64,000 nucleotides of DNA from Sporosarcina ureae DSM 2281 (GTDB lineage Bacteria > Bacillota > Bacilli > Bacillales_A > Planococcaceae). Of this stretch, positions 5,636 through 14,120 are shown piece by piece. Position 1 is the first letter of the stretch, and every line of letters starts with the position of its first letter. The translations under genes were made by a program, and so were the position numbers. The notes below the pieces were generated by a model that worked only from the letters and a program-made list of their open reading frames with translations, was not told the origin of the DNA and searched no databases. The DNA lies in assembly GCF_000425545.1 (NCBI RefSeq), contig NZ_AUDQ01000014.1, positions 1 through 64,000 of the forward strand, read 5' to 3'.

Positions 5636-6973
5636 ATGGTAAGGCAGCAGGATTTCACAGAAGGAAATATAATAAAACAACTCATGCTTTTTTCAGGACC
5701 CATTATGATAACAAATTTACTACAAGCATCCTATCAATTGATCGATAGCTTGTGGGTTGGGAATTTAATTGGTGCGGATGCACTTGGTGCTGTGGCTATT
5801 TCCGGGACGATTATCTTTACGGTTTTGTCATTCGTCATCGGCTTGAACAATGCCGCACTAACGATTTTATCCCAACAAAAAGGCAGAGGTAGCGAGTCAG
5901 GACTTCGGCGTTATTTGAATGCATTTGTCGTTCTGATTTCCGGCATGTCAATCGTGCTCGGTATTGCAGGATTTATATTTGTGGAACCACTCTTGCTTTT
6001 ACTTGGAACTCCCGAAGAGATGTTGGCGATGGGCGTTTCGTATTTGCGAATTAATTTCATCGGGATCCTTTTCTTATTCGGCTATAATTTTATTGGTACC
6101 GTGTTCAGGTCGGTAGGCGACTCGAAGACACCGCTTTATTTTGTGTTAGCCGCAGTTATTTTAAACACAGTACTTGATCCTTTATTTATTTACGTCTTTG
6201 GATGGGGAGTTCAAGGCGCTGCTTATGCAACGATATTATCACAGGGAATCGCATTTGCCGCTGGCGCTATTTATTCAGTGCGTAAAAGCTTGGTACCATT
6301 TTCAAAACCACATATTCCAGCGCGCCGAGAAGTACTCGATATATTGAAGTTGGGAATTCCTGCGGGTTTACAGATGAGCGTCATTTCGGCTGGTGTGATG
6401 GCAATTATGAGTGTAGTCGCATCATTCGGGCCAGCAGTTGTCGCGGGATACGGGGCGGCACAAAGATTGGATAGTTTAATTATGCTGCCGGCCCAAGCAC
6501 TCGGAACTGCGGTCAATAGTATGGCGGGTCAAAATATCGGGGCAGGCAAATGGGACCGGGTTCACAAAATTACGTTGTACGGGTTTATATATAATTTGAT
6601 AGTCATGTTTGCAATCGCAATTCTAATCATCCTATTTGCAGATTATGGGATTAAGCTGTTCATAACAGAACCGGAAGCTGCTGATTTTGGTATAAACTAT
6701 TTAAAGGCAATTGCATTATTTTATCCTTTTCTAGGCATTAATTTTGTTTTAAATGGGGCTGTCCGTGCAGCGGGAGCCATGTTCCAAGTGCTTGTGCTAA
6801 ACATCATTTCTTTTTGGATTCTTCGTTTTCCAATTACGTATATATTGTCAGGCATAATGGGTGAGAAAGGAATTGCACTCGGGATGGGCGTCAGTTTTGT
6901 TAGTAGTAGTATCGCGGCCTTTATGTATTACCGATATGGAAAATGGCAAGAAGCCGAAACTTTCGGGAAATGA
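5636..6973 (+). CDS. MATE family multidrug/Na+ antiporter
   Basis: A 445-residue integral membrane protein with about 12 hydrophobic segments in two similar halves, the usual size and layout of MATE exporters. The start DFTEGNIIKQLMLFSGPIMI and the internal FGWGVQGAAYATILSQ and GAAQRLDSLIMLPAQALGTA blocks are typical of the family. MATE proteins export cationic drugs or metabolites using Na+ or H+ gradients. The ATG at 5636 follows a GGGGAGGAAAAGG site. It forms a single-gene unit with no adjacent regulator, and the substrate cannot be told from sequence. Confidence 0.9.
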   Translation: MVRQQDFTEGNIIKQLMLFSGPIMITNLLQASYQLIDSLWVGNLIGADALGAVAISGTIIFTVLSFVIGLNNAALTILSQQKGRGSESGLRRYLNAFVVLISGMSIVLGIAGFIFVEPLLLLLGTPEEMLAMGVSYLRINFIGILFLFGYNFIGTVFRSVGDSKTPLYFVLAAVILNTVLDPLFIYVFGWGVQGAAYATILSQGIAFAAGAIYSVRKSLVPFSKPHIPARREVLDILKLGIPAGLQMSVISAGVMAIMSVVASFGPAVVAGYGAAQRLDSLIMLPAQALGTAVNSMAGQNIGAGKWDRVHKITLYGFIYNLIVMFAIAILIILFADYGIKLFITEPEAADFGINYLKAIALFYPFLGINFVLNGAVRAAGAMFQVLVLNIISFWILRFPITYILSGIMGEKGIALGMGVSFVSSSIAAFMYYRYGKWQEAETFGK

Positions 6974-7186
6974 ATCAGTCGACTAGAGTGGAAAGTAATG
7001 GATATCGAAAGTGTAAAGACCGTTTATTGAACTTAATTAAAACATCGGCAATGAAATATATATATTGCCAAAACAGCAGGGCTATGTAAAATTAGTTCAC
7101 GAAATGCCGTTTTTAATGAGGTTGATATGTGGAATAAAAAACATGTAACGGGCTATCGTCTTGTCGATAATTAGGAGGTCATACTC

Positions 7187-7447
7187 TTGCAAAGTACACG
7201 GAGATTAGGAATGATTTCTTTTATTAGTCTACTTATAGGACTGACTTTTCTAAGCCTTTTTATTTTTTCGGGTAGACTATTCATTACAATGCCACTTGGA
7301 TTTATCCTTCTTGTATTCTCATTCGTTTTATCCTTGTTCAGCAGAAAAGACAAATTCGGGAGAGTATCACTTTACGCTTTCCCAATAACCTTAGTCATCT
7401 ACTTATTGTTCTTCGTAGTCGTGTATTTATTTTGGCATACACCATAA
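7187..7447 (+). CDS. Small membrane protein of unknown function
   Basis: An 86-residue protein with three hydrophobic segments at about residues 10-28, 32-50 and 60-82, separated by SGR and SRKDKFGR loops. The TTG at 7187 is a convincing start because TAGGAGGTC lies 7-8 nt upstream. No family is recognised. It lies at the end of the accessory region; its AT-rich codon use fits the earlier small membrane genes, but no cassette repeat was found next to it. Confidence 0.65.
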   Translation: MQSTRRLGMISFISLLIGLTFLSLFIFSGRLFITMPLGFILLVFSFVLSLFSRKDKFGRVSLYAFPITLVIYLLFFVVVYLFWHTP

Positions 7448-7681
7448 CGCACTCGTGAGGTGTTTACTGAATAGTGTTTGACGCACTCACGTAGTTGATC
7501 TAAAAGAAGGACGGTGTTCTCCGCCCGTAAGATACACGTCCGGCTGCAGCGACGGGTCGCAACCACTTAAGCCTTGCAAGAAAGGTCGTCATGAAGCACG
7601 AGCTTTCCGAATAAAAATAACGCAGTAGCAGTACACTCTTTTAATGACGGTTATAATAGACAACTAAATATTTCACTCACT
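7448..7681. other. GC-rich gene-free stretch
   Basis: This interval, especially 7510-7610, is much richer in G and C than its surroundings and contains short self-complementary pieces (for example CGTCCGGCTGCAGCGACGGG). No protein gene with a ribosome binding site was found, and no known RNA family was recognised. It lies between a plus-strand and a minus-strand gene, and part may serve as a terminator for either. Confidence 0.4.
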
Positions 7682-8083
7682 TCATTCCTTTTGCTTCTTC
7701 TGCATCAATATCGCCTGCCGGGCAAGCGTATCTGCCGTCTTGTTTGTACTGTCCGCAATCCACTTTATAAAGAAAAAATCAAATGTTGCTGCGAGACTCA
7801 ATGCCTCTTTCAAATGAGGTGCATACTGCTCATTCTTCACAAATTCCTTTTCCATCGATTGCACGACCACCGTCGAATCCGACCTTACAGACACCATACC
7901 GGTTGTCAGTTTAGACGCCTCCTCAAGACCTCTTACTAGCGCTTGAAACTCCGCGTGGTGATTGTTCGTTGGCTCAATCGGTTCACTAATCCGCACATCC
8001 TGACCTTCTCCTTTAATATACACACCAATTCCGCTCAACCCAGGATTACCTGCGCTAGCACCATCTATGTACACTTCTAACAT
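7682..8083 (-). CDS. Ribonuclease HI family protein (YpeP/YpdQ-like)
   Basis: A 133-residue RNase H fold protein that would cut RNA in RNA-DNA hybrids. The four acidic residues of the active site are visible: D7 in YIDGASAGNPG, E45 in NHHAEFQALVRGLE, D69 in VRSDSTVV and D118 in NKTADTLARQA. Bacillus species carry such short RNase HI-like proteins, some of which have weak or no activity, so the biochemical role is inferred. The ATG at 8083 follows a GGAGCGGAA site. It stands alone on the minus strand, with its start facing the plus-strand zinc-finger gene. Confidence 0.85.
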   Translation of the reverse strand: MLEVYIDGASAGNPGLSGIGVYIKGEGQDVRISEPIEPTNNHHAEFQALVRGLEEASKLTTGMVSVRSDSTVVVQSMEKEFVKNEQYAPHLKEALSLAATFDFFFIKWIADSTNKTADTLARQAILMQKKQKE

Positions 8084-8192
8084 GAAATTTTCCGCTCCAA
8101 TCTGGCAATCAATTGTAAATAACTTAGAAACACTTGCAACATCCCGTCAGCCAACTTACAATAGAAGGAAGAAAGGTGGGAGTTCTTTTCTA

Positions 8193-8390
8193 ATGGATAA
8201 AGTAGTTGTTATGAAAGAAATTAATCAATTGCTTGATATATATTGTGAAGGTTGTTACGTCAAAAAACAACTAACAAACGAACGAGGCAAAACAGGCGCT
8301 CACCAATTTTGTATTTCCGACTGTACTGTAGGAGACCAGCTGCAATTCCTTGGAAGAGAAATCAACAAGATCAGTACGGCCTCCAAATAA
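8193..8390 (+). CDS. Small zinc-finger protein (zf-C2HCIx2C type)
   Basis: A 65-residue protein with a clear metal-binding pattern: C18-x2-C21, then H37-x2-C40-I-S-D-C44. This fits the zf-C2HCIx2C family of small Bacillus proteins, whose function is not known. ATG at 8193 is chosen because it follows AAAGGTGGG and begins with the conserved DKVVVMKEINQLLDIYC segment; longer frames upstream overlap the divergent RNase H gene. The start lies about 110 bp from that gene's start. A strong hairpin terminator follows. Confidence 0.8.
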   Translation: MDKVVVMKEINQLLDIYCEGCYVKKQLTNERGKTGAHQFCISDCTVGDQLQFLGREINKISTASK

Positions 8391-8396
8391 ATAATG

Positions 8397-8432
8397 AAAA
8401 AAGCATCCCGCAACTGCGTGGATGCTTTGTTT
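8397..8432 (+). terminator. Bidirectional terminator between the zinc-finger gene and csp
   Basis: GCATCC plus an inner CGCA pair with TGCG and GGATGC, closed by a two-base loop. The hairpin is flanked by A-rich sequence on the left and TTTGTTT on the right. It serves the plus-strand zinc-finger gene and, on the other strand, the convergent cold-shock gene. Confidence 0.8.
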
Positions 8433-8467
8433 ATGTTAGAAACTCAGCTGTTTGCGCCGAGATGAGG

Positions 8468-8680
8468 TTACACTTCATCCTCAAGAGTCAATACGTTAGC
8501 CGCCTGTGGACCACGATTTCCTTCAATTACTTCAAAAGAAACTGTTTGACCTTCAGCCAGTGTCTTGAATCCATCGGTAGTAATTCCGGTAAAATGTACA
8601 AAAATGTCTTCCCCGTCATCCGCTTCGATAAATCCATATCCTTTGTCACTGCTGAACCACTTCACTTTACCTTGGTGCAT
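8468..8680 (-). CDS. csp: Cold-shock protein
   Basis: A 70-residue CspA/CspB-family OB-fold protein that binds single-stranded RNA and DNA and acts as an RNA chaperone. RNP1 is KGYGFIE at residues 13-19 and RNP2 is DIFVHF at 25-30. The start at 8680 follows GAGGAGG, and the open frame upstream of it is only its leader. A consensus promoter lies at 8768-8796, leaving an untranslated leader of about 80 nt, as is usual for cold-shock genes whose leaders control translation. The gene is a single transcription unit ending at the shared terminator. Confidence 0.95.
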   Translation of the reverse strand: MHQGKVKWFSSDKGYGFIEADDGEDIFVHFTGITTDGFKTLAEGQTVSFEVIEGNRGPQAANVLTLEDEV

Positions 8681-8767
8681 AATAATTCCTCCTCGGCAAT
8701 TAGAAATCCATCTCCACGCGTAACGTACAAGCCTATTATTGACAACTTGCCCAATACGGCTTCTTAC

Positions 8768-8796
8768 ACTATACATGAGTAGGATAAAAGTGTCAA
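8768..8796 (-). promoter_or_regulatory. SigA-type promoter of the cold-shock gene
   Basis: On the minus strand TTGACA (8796-8791) and TATAGT (8773-8768) are separated by 17 bp. Transcription would start near 8761 and give an 80 nt leader before the csp start codon. Confidence 0.8.
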
Positions 8797-8926
8797 CGCT
8801 AGGAAGAATATTCTGATTACCATTCAGTAATAACAAGGAAAGTATTGGTTTTTATCTGACTATTCCCTATAATGAAGAAGTATTCCTTTTTATCGACATA
8901 TAAGAATTAGGTAAGGAAGTGTTAGA

Positions 8927-9304
8927 GTGAAAATTATCATCACACTATTGCAAGTAGGATTTTTATACATACTATTTCTAGCAGGAGAGTTTTTACGGGC
9001 GAAACTATCCATTCCATTGCCAGGAAGCATTATCGGTTTGCTCGTATTATGGGGACTGTTATCGATCCAAATCATTCCACTTCGCTGGGTGGAAAAAGGC
9101 GCGTATGTATTCCTATCGACTTTGCCGCTTTATCTAATTCCGGCTACGGTTGGTGTGATGGATTATGGCCATGTTTTTGCCGGCAAAGGAAGTCTACTAA
9201 TCTTGATCACAATCGGCAGTACATTGATCACAATGGTCGTCGCAAGTCTTGTCAGTCAATCTATTGCCAAGCGTCATGTGAAAGAGGAGGGGACGCTTTC
9301 ATGA
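8927..9304 (+). CDS. cidA: CidA/LrgA family holin-like membrane protein
   Basis: A 125-residue protein with four hydrophobic segments. It has the family signatures FLYILFLAGEFLRAKLSIPLPGSIIGLLVLW near the N-terminus and WVEKGAYVFLSTLPLYLIPATVGVMDYG in the middle. CidA/LrgA proteins act with CidB/LrgB; in staphylococci they influence autolysis, and in Bacillus related pairs transport pyruvate. Assignment to the Cid or Lrg branch cannot be settled here, and no LytS/LytR regulator lies nearby. The gene overlaps the next one by 4 bp (ATGA), which indicates translational coupling. Confidence 0.85.
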   Translation: MKIIITLLQVGFLYILFLAGEFLRAKLSIPLPGSIIGLLVLWGLLSIQIIPLRWVEKGAYVFLSTLPLYLIPATVGVMDYGHVFAGKGSLLILITIGSTLITMVVASLVSQSIAKRHVKEEGTLS

Positions 9305-9993
9305 ATACAGTAGTACTTGCCCTGACAATGATATTGTTAACAGTTATTCTTTATTTTGTGATGAACGCCGTCTACGTCAGGTTACGTTCCCCTTTTCTAG
9401 TCCCTATTCTGACAACGACTATCGTAGTTATAATCGTATTATTGTTATTCAATGCGTCATATGAAACGTATATGGTAGGAGGCAAGTGGATCGATGCATT
9501 GCTTGGCCCTGCCATTGTTTCACTTTGTATCCCGCTATATAAGCAGAGGGATCTCATCAAGAAAAATTTGTTGCCGATCTTCGGTGGAGTCGTTGTAGGA
9601 GGAATTGTCGGGATGTTGACAGGTGTCCTAGCAGCAAGATTCGTTGGGTTTTCAACTGAACTTTTAGCGAGTATTTTACCGAAATCCATTACGTCGCCAA
9701 TCGCAATGCAAATAGCAGAAGAACTCGGTGGTATTCCTTCGTTAGCGACGGTATTGGTCATAATCGCCGGACTCGCTGGAATCCTTATGGGACCTTGGAT
9801 CAATCGCTGGTTCAAAATTGATACAGCGATTGGTCAAGGCATTGGTCTCGGGGTCGGTGCGCATGCAATCGGAACTTCTAAAGCGCTAGAATACGGAGAA
9901 CAAACGGCTTCCATGAGCTCGGTCGCCATGACATTATCAGCCATTATCGGCGCACTTGCGGGGCCTTTATTCGGTATATGGTTATTTCCATAG
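9301..9993 (+). CDS. cidB: CidB/LrgB family membrane protein
   Basis: A 230-residue membrane protein with about six hydrophobic segments and the LrgB family blocks LGPAIVSLCIPLYKQRDLIKK, LPKSITSPIAMQIAEELGG and GLGVGAHAIGTSKALEYGEQ. It is the partner of the preceding CidA/LrgA protein in a two-gene operon. The ATG at 9301 overlaps the upstream stop codon; longer upstream frames are not needed. Its role could be control of cell lysis or export/import of pyruvate-type overflow metabolites; the choice is an inference from relatives. A strong terminator follows directly. Confidence 0.9.
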   Translation: MNTVVLALTMILLTVILYFVMNAVYVRLRSPFLVPILTTTIVVIIVLLLFNASYETYMVGGKWIDALLGPAIVSLCIPLYKQRDLIKKNLLPIFGGVVVGGIVGMLTGVLAARFVGFSTELLASILPKSITSPIAMQIAEELGGIPSLATVLVIIAGLAGILMGPWINRWFKIDTAIGQGIGLGVGAHAIGTSKALEYGEQTASMSSVAMTLSAIIGALAGPLFGIWLFP

Positions 9994-10035
9994 AAAAGCG
10001 GAATTCCTATTCAATTAGGAATCCCGCTTTTTTTA
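9992..10035. terminator. Bidirectional terminator between cidB and niaR
   Basis: AAAAGCGGAATTCCTAT pairs with TTAGGAATCCCGCTTTTTT around a TTCAA loop. A/T tracts on both sides allow it to end both the plus-strand cidAB transcript and the minus-strand nifS-niaR transcript. Confidence 0.85.
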
Positions 10036-10555
10036 ATGCTTCTTCTGCATCATGTAGTTGTTCTGCTCGTGGAGCGGAAATAGCGTGTAAATGAATGCCA
10101 CTCTCGTCCAAATTCAATAGATAAGGAGCTTGTGCCTGTTGAATCTGTTCAATGAATATCTTCACTTCTTGCCGATTCGATACCATGATGGATGCACGCA
10201 CATCGCCATACACAGGATGTTCTACACGGACATCTCTCACGGTTACGCCGTGGTCGACTAAAATATGCAACTCTTCTTCCGTTTGATTAGGTGTATGTTT
10301 GCAGACAATAATTTTTTCCACGTCTTTTACTTTTTTAGTTGACTGTGTATATAAGTATCCTTGATTTGTCGCCATGATAGGTTCATTTTTTGCCTTCAAT
10401 AAATTAATATCACTGACGATTACTTGTCTGCTGACTTTTGTCAAATCACCTAGTACTGCACCCGTTACGGGATGATTTGCTTCTTTCAATGTCTGGAGAA
10501 TTAAATCACGGCGCTGTTCTCCTGCCACTTTTGCTTTTTTACGCAAAACTCTCAC
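10007..10555 (-). CDS. niaR: NAD synthesis repressor NiaR
   Basis: A regulator of about 180 residues with an N-terminal helix-turn-helix (RRDLILQTLKEANHPVTGAVLGDLTKVSRQVIVSDINLLK) and a C-terminal 3H domain. The domain's histidines are visible in CKHTPNQTEEELHILVDHG, VEHPVYGDVRASI and IHLHAI. NiaR senses nicotinic acid and represses NAD synthesis and niacin uptake genes. The GTG at 10555 overlaps the likely AGGTGAG ribosome binding site, so TTG at 10546 may be the true start. It is co-directional with nifS, which ends only 7 bp upstream, and together they face nadC-nadA, which NiaR probably controls. Confidence 0.9.
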   Translation of the reverse strand: MRVLRKKAKVAGEQRRDLILQTLKEANHPVTGAVLGDLTKVSRQVIVSDINLLKAKNEPIMATNQGYLYTQSTKKVKDVEKIIVCKHTPNQTEEELHILVDHGVTVRDVRVEHPVYGDVRASIMVSNRQEVKIFIEQIQQAQAPYLLNLDESGIHLHAISAPRAEQLHDAEEALKKAGFLIE

Positions 10556-10562
10556 CTGCTAT

Positions 10563-11714
10563 CTATAAAATATCTATCGGGGTTTGTGCAGTATGTGCTA
10601 ATACCGCCACTTCGAGCAACGCTTTTGCTAATTGGGTGACGTTTTCACTAGTCGATGTCTCGCCAAATGAAATCCGAACAAATCCTTTCGCCAAGTGGGC
10701 GGGTATATTCATCGCGCTCATCGTCATAGATGACTGTTGCTGACCGACTTGACAAGCACTGCCTGTCGACACCGCAAATCCTCTTCTATTTAATTCTAAC
10801 ATAATGAGCTGTCCTTCTGAGTGTTTGGCGCATAGTCCGATAATTTGCGGAAGTTGTTCAGATGGCCGGGGACTAGTATAGAAAGTGAACAAATCTTGAT
10901 GTGTAGAAAGTATATTCATGAACAGAGAGCGTAATGCGAGATACTTTGCTTCATTCGTATTTGCCATTTCAGCTGCCGTCACGAATGCAGCAATTCCTGG
11001 TACGTTCACCGTTCCACCTCTGAATCCTTTCTCTTGTGTAGCCCCTGGAAATAATGGAACTGCGCGAATACGTGGATCTAGATAAACTGCCCCGACGCCT
11101 TTTGGACCGTGCACTTTATGGCTGGATACCGACAAGCTGTCTATATAAGGAGCGATGTCACGCACAGATAATTTACCGAATGATTGTACACAGTCACTAT
11201 GCAAATAAATTCCTTTCGGTTTTACTAATTCCGATATGGATCGAATTGGTTGAATCGTACCAATTTCCGGATTGCAGTGCTGCACCGATACGACAGTCGT
11301 TTGTTCTGTAATGGCCTCTTCAAGTGCTTGTAAATCGATGATGCCTTTCGTAGTAAAAGGAATCAACGTAGTGTGGAAGCCTTGTCCTTCAAGGTACGCT
11401 GCAGCTGAATGGAGGGAAGGGTGTTCGGCAGCAGAAAGAATAATATGTTGTCCTTTGTTCTTTGCAGATTCAGCCAAAGATACTAGTGCGAGTGTGTTAC
11501 TTTCCGTACCGCCTGAAGTGAAGTATACCCCTTCAGAACGCACGCCAAGAAGGACAGATAGTTGTTGTCTGCTATGGGCCAATACATTTTGTGCAGCCCC
11601 TCCAGTATCATGTAGACTCGTTGTGTTGCCAAAATGTTGTTGTGAGACCGACACATAAACTGAGGCGGCTTCTTCACGAAGAGGCGTCGTGGCAGCGTAA
11701 TCAAAGTAATGCAA
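10563..11714 (-). CDS. nifS: Cysteine desulfurase NifS, dedicated to NAD synthesis
   Basis: A 383-residue class V aminotransferase-fold enzyme that removes sulfur from cysteine for iron-sulfur clusters. The PLP site is in SVSSHKVHGPKGVG, the substrate loop in HFGNTTSLHD, and the catalytic cysteine is in STGSACQVGQQQSS. Its place divergent from nadC-nadA implies that it supplies the [4Fe-4S] cluster of NadA, as in B. subtilis. The TTG at 11714 is preferred because GCAGGAGGT lies 7 nt upstream; the longer frame starts inside that site. A second, distinct desulfurase is encoded at 20387. Confidence 0.9.
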   Translation of the reverse strand: MHYFDYAATTPLREEAASVYVSVSQQHFGNTTSLHDTGGAAQNVLAHSRQQLSVLLGVRSEGVYFTSGGTESNTLALVSLAESAKNKGQHIILSAAEHPSLHSAAAYLEGQGFHTTLIPFTTKGIIDLQALEEAITEQTTVVSVQHCNPEIGTIQPIRSISELVKPKGIYLHSDCVQSFGKLSVRDIAPYIDSLSVSSHKVHGPKGVGAVYLDPRIRAVPLFPGATQEKGFRGGTVNVPGIAAFVTAAEMANTNEAKYLALRSLFMNILSTHQDLFTFYTSPRPSEQLPQIIGLCAKHSEGQLIMLELNRRGFAVSTGSACQVGQQQSSMTMSAMNIPAHLAKGFVRISFGETSTSENVTQLAKALLEVAVLAHTAQTPIDIL

Positions 11715-11822
11715 ATGAATGACCTCCTGCAATAAATAATATATTCATCTTGTCATATAACTGTATATATGTAAAGATAGATGCAAAGACACTAGGTTGA
11801 AAGAAAGGTCGTAGGAACGCAG
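11715..11822. promoter_or_regulatory. Divergent control region of nifS-niaR and nadC-nadA
   Basis: This 108 bp AT-rich spacer must hold both promoters. A small dyad, CATATA-6-TATATG, at 11754-11771 lies next to a TTGTCA/TAAAGA promoter-like pair reading toward nadC. It is a candidate NiaR operator, but I cannot confirm the match to the NiaR consensus from memory. Confidence 0.35.
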
Positions 11823-12671
11823 ATGAATAGAATCAAATTGGTCTCAATGCTTGAACAGTTTTTCATAGAAGATGTAGGAGATGGTGATCTATCGGCTAAT
11901 TCATTATTTCCTGCTCATGCGAAAGGTGAAATGCAAATTATTTCTAAATTTTCAGGAGTGTTTTGCGGGGAAGATGTCATCACGACAGGTTTTCACGTGA
12001 TGAATCCATCTATAGAAGTCACGTGTCTCGTAGAAGATGGGGAAAGAATAACAGACAAACAAGTACTTGCTATTGCGAAAGGTCCTGTCAGAAGTCTATT
12101 GTCTGCAGAACGAGTAGTACTAAATTGTATCCAGCGCATGAGTGCGATTGCGACGAAAACTGCTGAGTTAACCGCACGCTTATCCGCAACAAAGACAAGA
12201 GTTTGTGATACACGCAAGACGGCCCCTGGACTTCGTATGCTAGATAAATATGCAGTTCGAGCGGGTGGCGGATTTAATCATCGTAACGGCTTATACGACG
12301 CAGTGATGCTAAAAGATAATCACTTGGCATATGCGGGTTCTATAACGAATGCCGTGCAACTCGTAAGATCACGATTAGGTCATACGGTAAAAATAGAAGT
12401 AGAAATCGAATCGCTAGCGCAACTGCAAGAAGCTGTTGAAGCAAACGTGGATATTATTATGTTCGATAACCGGACGCCGGAACAAATTATGGACTGGTTA
12501 CCGCTCGAACCTCCGCATATCATAACCGAAGCTTCAGGCATGATTACAGAAGATACGATCGTTTCTTACGGCAAGACAGGAATTGATTACATATCGGTCG
12601 GCGCTCTAACGCATTCGGTAATTGCCGCTGATATTAGTGCGACTATACAACTCACTACGCAGGAGGACTGA
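11823..12671 (+). CDS. nadC: Nicotinate-nucleotide pyrophosphorylase (quinolinate phosphoribosyltransferase)
   Basis: A 282-residue cytoplasmic enzyme that joins quinolinate with PRPP to form nicotinate mononucleotide and CO2, the third step of de novo NAD synthesis. Family signatures are [54 protein letters not shown] with [22 protein letters not shown], and the C-terminal [12 protein letters not shown]. The length is normal. It is the first gene of the operon here, with nadA 5 bp after its stop; nadB, which normally precedes it in Bacillus, is absent. ATG at 11823 is preceded by only a modest GTAGGAACG site. Confidence 0.95.
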   Translation: MNRIKLVSMLEQFFIEDVGDGDLSANSLFPAHAKGEMQIISKFSGVFCGEDVITTGFHVMNPSIEVTCLVEDGERITDKQVLAIAKGPVRSLLSAERVVLNCIQRMSAIATKTAELTARLSATKTRVCDTRKTAPGLRMLDKYAVRAGGGFNHRNGLYDAVMLKDNHLAYAGSITNAVQLVRSRLGHTVKIEVEIESLAQLQEAVEANVDIIMFDNRTPEQIMDWLPLEPPHIITEASGMITEDTIVSYGKTGIDYISVGALTHSVIAADISATIQLTTQED

Positions 12672-12676
12672 AGAAT

Positions 12677-13786
12677 ATGTCGATGTTGGATCTTGTAAAA
12701 GAGCAAGCAAATGCAATGTTGCCCGAAAGGTACAAACACTATACGGTTAGTGAAATGGAGGATAAAATTCGGGCGATTAAACAAACACTAGGTGACAAAT
12801 TATTTATTCCAGGCCATCACTACCAGAAGAATGAAGTGATTCAATTTGCGGATGCTACAGGAGATTCATTGCAATTAGCGCAAATCTGCGCAGCGAATGA
12901 ACAAGCCGAACATATCGTGTTTTGTGGTGTGCACTTCATGGCAGAAACGGCAGATATCTTAACAACGGAAAAACAACAAGTCTATTTACCTGACATGCGT
13001 GCCGGTTGTTCGATGGCAGATATGGCAGATATCTACCAGACGGAACGAGCGTGGAAAGACTTGCAAGAACGTTTTGGAGATACAATTCTTCCATTGACTT
13101 ACGTGAATTCGACGGCAGCAATTAAGGCATTCGTCGGACGCAATGGGGGCGCGACAGTCACTTCGTCAAACGCCAAAGAAATCGTTCAATGGGCGTTCAC
13201 ACAGAAGAAACGAATTTTATTCTTACCGGATCAGCATTTGGGGCGTAACACAGCGTATGGACTCGGTGTGCCTCTCGATCATATGGCGGTATGGAATCCT
13301 ATTCACGATAGTCTTGAATACGATGGAGAAAGCGAAGAGTGTCAAGTGATTTTATGGAAAGGACATTGCTCCGTTCATGAAAATTTCACGGTGGAAAATA
13401 TACGTCAGTTACGTGAAAATGATCCCGAGCGTCGAATTATCGTTCATCCCGAATGCTCACATGAAGTTGTGATGAAGTCTGATGATGACGGTTCAACAAA
13501 GTATATTATTGATCAAATTGAAGCAGCCGCACCTGGTACAAAATGGGCGATTGGCACAGAAATGAATTTAGTTAATCGTTTGATAGAAAATCACCCTGAC
13601 TTAGATATCATTTCATTAAATCCTTTAATGTGTCCTTGTTTGACAATGAACCGTATCGATTTACCACATTTACTATGGAGTCTTGAAAGTATTATGGAAG
13701 GCACGGAGCAAAACATTATACAAGTGGATGCAGTTACTTCTGCAGATGCGATCGATGCGTTAGACCGGATGCTACAACGAAAGTGA
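12677..13786 (+). CDS. nadA: Quinolinate synthase A
   Basis: A 369-residue [4Fe-4S] enzyme that condenses iminoaspartate with dihydroxyacetone phosphate to make quinolinate. The probable cluster ligands are C111 ([12 protein letters not shown]), C231 ([11 protein letters not shown]) and C319 or C321 ([11 protein letters not shown]), at the spacing of the long Bacillus-type Nad[21 protein letters not shown] is the N-terminal family signature. The GCAGGAGGACTGAAG site near the nadC stop serves this ATG, so the two genes are coupled. NadA needs iminoaspartate, normally made by NadB; its source here is not visible. Confidence 0.95.
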   Translation: MSMLDLVKEQANAMLPERYKHYTVSEMEDKIRAIKQTLGDKLFIPGHHYQKNEVIQFADATGDSLQLAQICAANEQAEHIVFCGVHFMAETADILTTEKQQVYLPDMRAGCSMADMADIYQTERAWKDLQERFGDTILPLTYVNSTAAIKAFVGRNGGATVTSSNAKEIVQWAFTQKKRILFLPDQHLGRNTAYGLGVPLDHMAVWNPIHDSLEYDGESEECQVILWKGHCSVHENFTVENIRQLRENDPERRIIVHPECSHEVVMKSDDDGSTKYIIDQIEAAAPGTKWAIGTEMNLVNRLIENHPDLDIISLNPLMCPCLTMNRIDLPHLLWSLESIMEGTEQNIIQVDAVTSADAIDALDRMLQRK

Positions 13787-13797
13787 CGCAGCAGTGC

Positions 13798-13825
13798 TTG
13801 ACAATTACTCTGAATATTGTATGAT
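13798..13825 (+). promoter_or_regulatory. SigA-type promoter of the proBA T-box leader
   Basis: TTGACA and TATGAT are spaced 16 bp. Transcription would begin around 13832, at the start of the T-box leader and about 45 bp after the nadA stop codon. Confidence 0.75.
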
Positions 13826-13831
13826 TGGGGA

Positions 13832-14082
13832 AATGATATGGAACGTTGAAGAAGGACCAGTAGATAAAATAGCATGTGTTAGAGAGCGGAAACCATCGGC
13901 TGGAAGTTTCCGTCGCAATGCCTTGTCGAACCTGCCTTTTGAGTCCTGTGTAAACACAGGCGCGCACCTTGGCGTTAAAAGGAAAGTGGGATTCGTGAAG
14001 ATGAATCCAATGATGGTGGCACCGCGGAAGTTACGTCCTTTCGTCCTGATTGTATCGGGACGATTGGGCTTTTTTATTGTAT
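13832..14082 (+). promoter_or_regulatory. T-box riboswitch leader of proBA
   Basis: The leader has the stem I elements (AGTAGA near 13861 and AGAGAG near 13882, followed by a GGAAAC/GTTTCC hairpin), a GAA-CCT at 13928-13933 in the place of the specifier, and the conserved T-box GGTGGCACCGCGG at 14014-14026. A terminator hairpin with a T-run follows. T-boxes sense uncharged tRNA; CCT is a proline codon, which fits control of proline synthesis. The alternative one-base-shifted reading would be CTG. Confidence 0.85.
14034..14082 (+). terminator. T-box conditional terminator upstream of proB
   Basis: TCGTCC pairs with GGACGA, followed by TTGGGCTTTTTT. In T-box leaders, the antiterminator formed with GGTGGCACCGCGG competes with this hairpin when uncharged tRNA binds. 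Confidence 0.75.
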
Positions 14083-14120
14083 AAAAGTAGATGTTATGTA
14101 GAAATGGCAGGAGAATTCAT

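Noticed and set aside
8252-8782. 176-codon plus-strand frame over the zinc-finger and csp genes
   Set aside because: It lies antisense to the cold-shock gene and across a terminator, so it is a shadow.
9372-9815. 147-codon minus-strand frame inside cidB
   Set aside because: Antisense shadow of a clear LrgB-family gene.
11754-11771. CATATA/TATATG dyad as a proven NiaR operator
   Set aside because: The arms are short and AT-rich, and I could not confirm the NiaR consensus; kept only as a candidate in the control-region entry.
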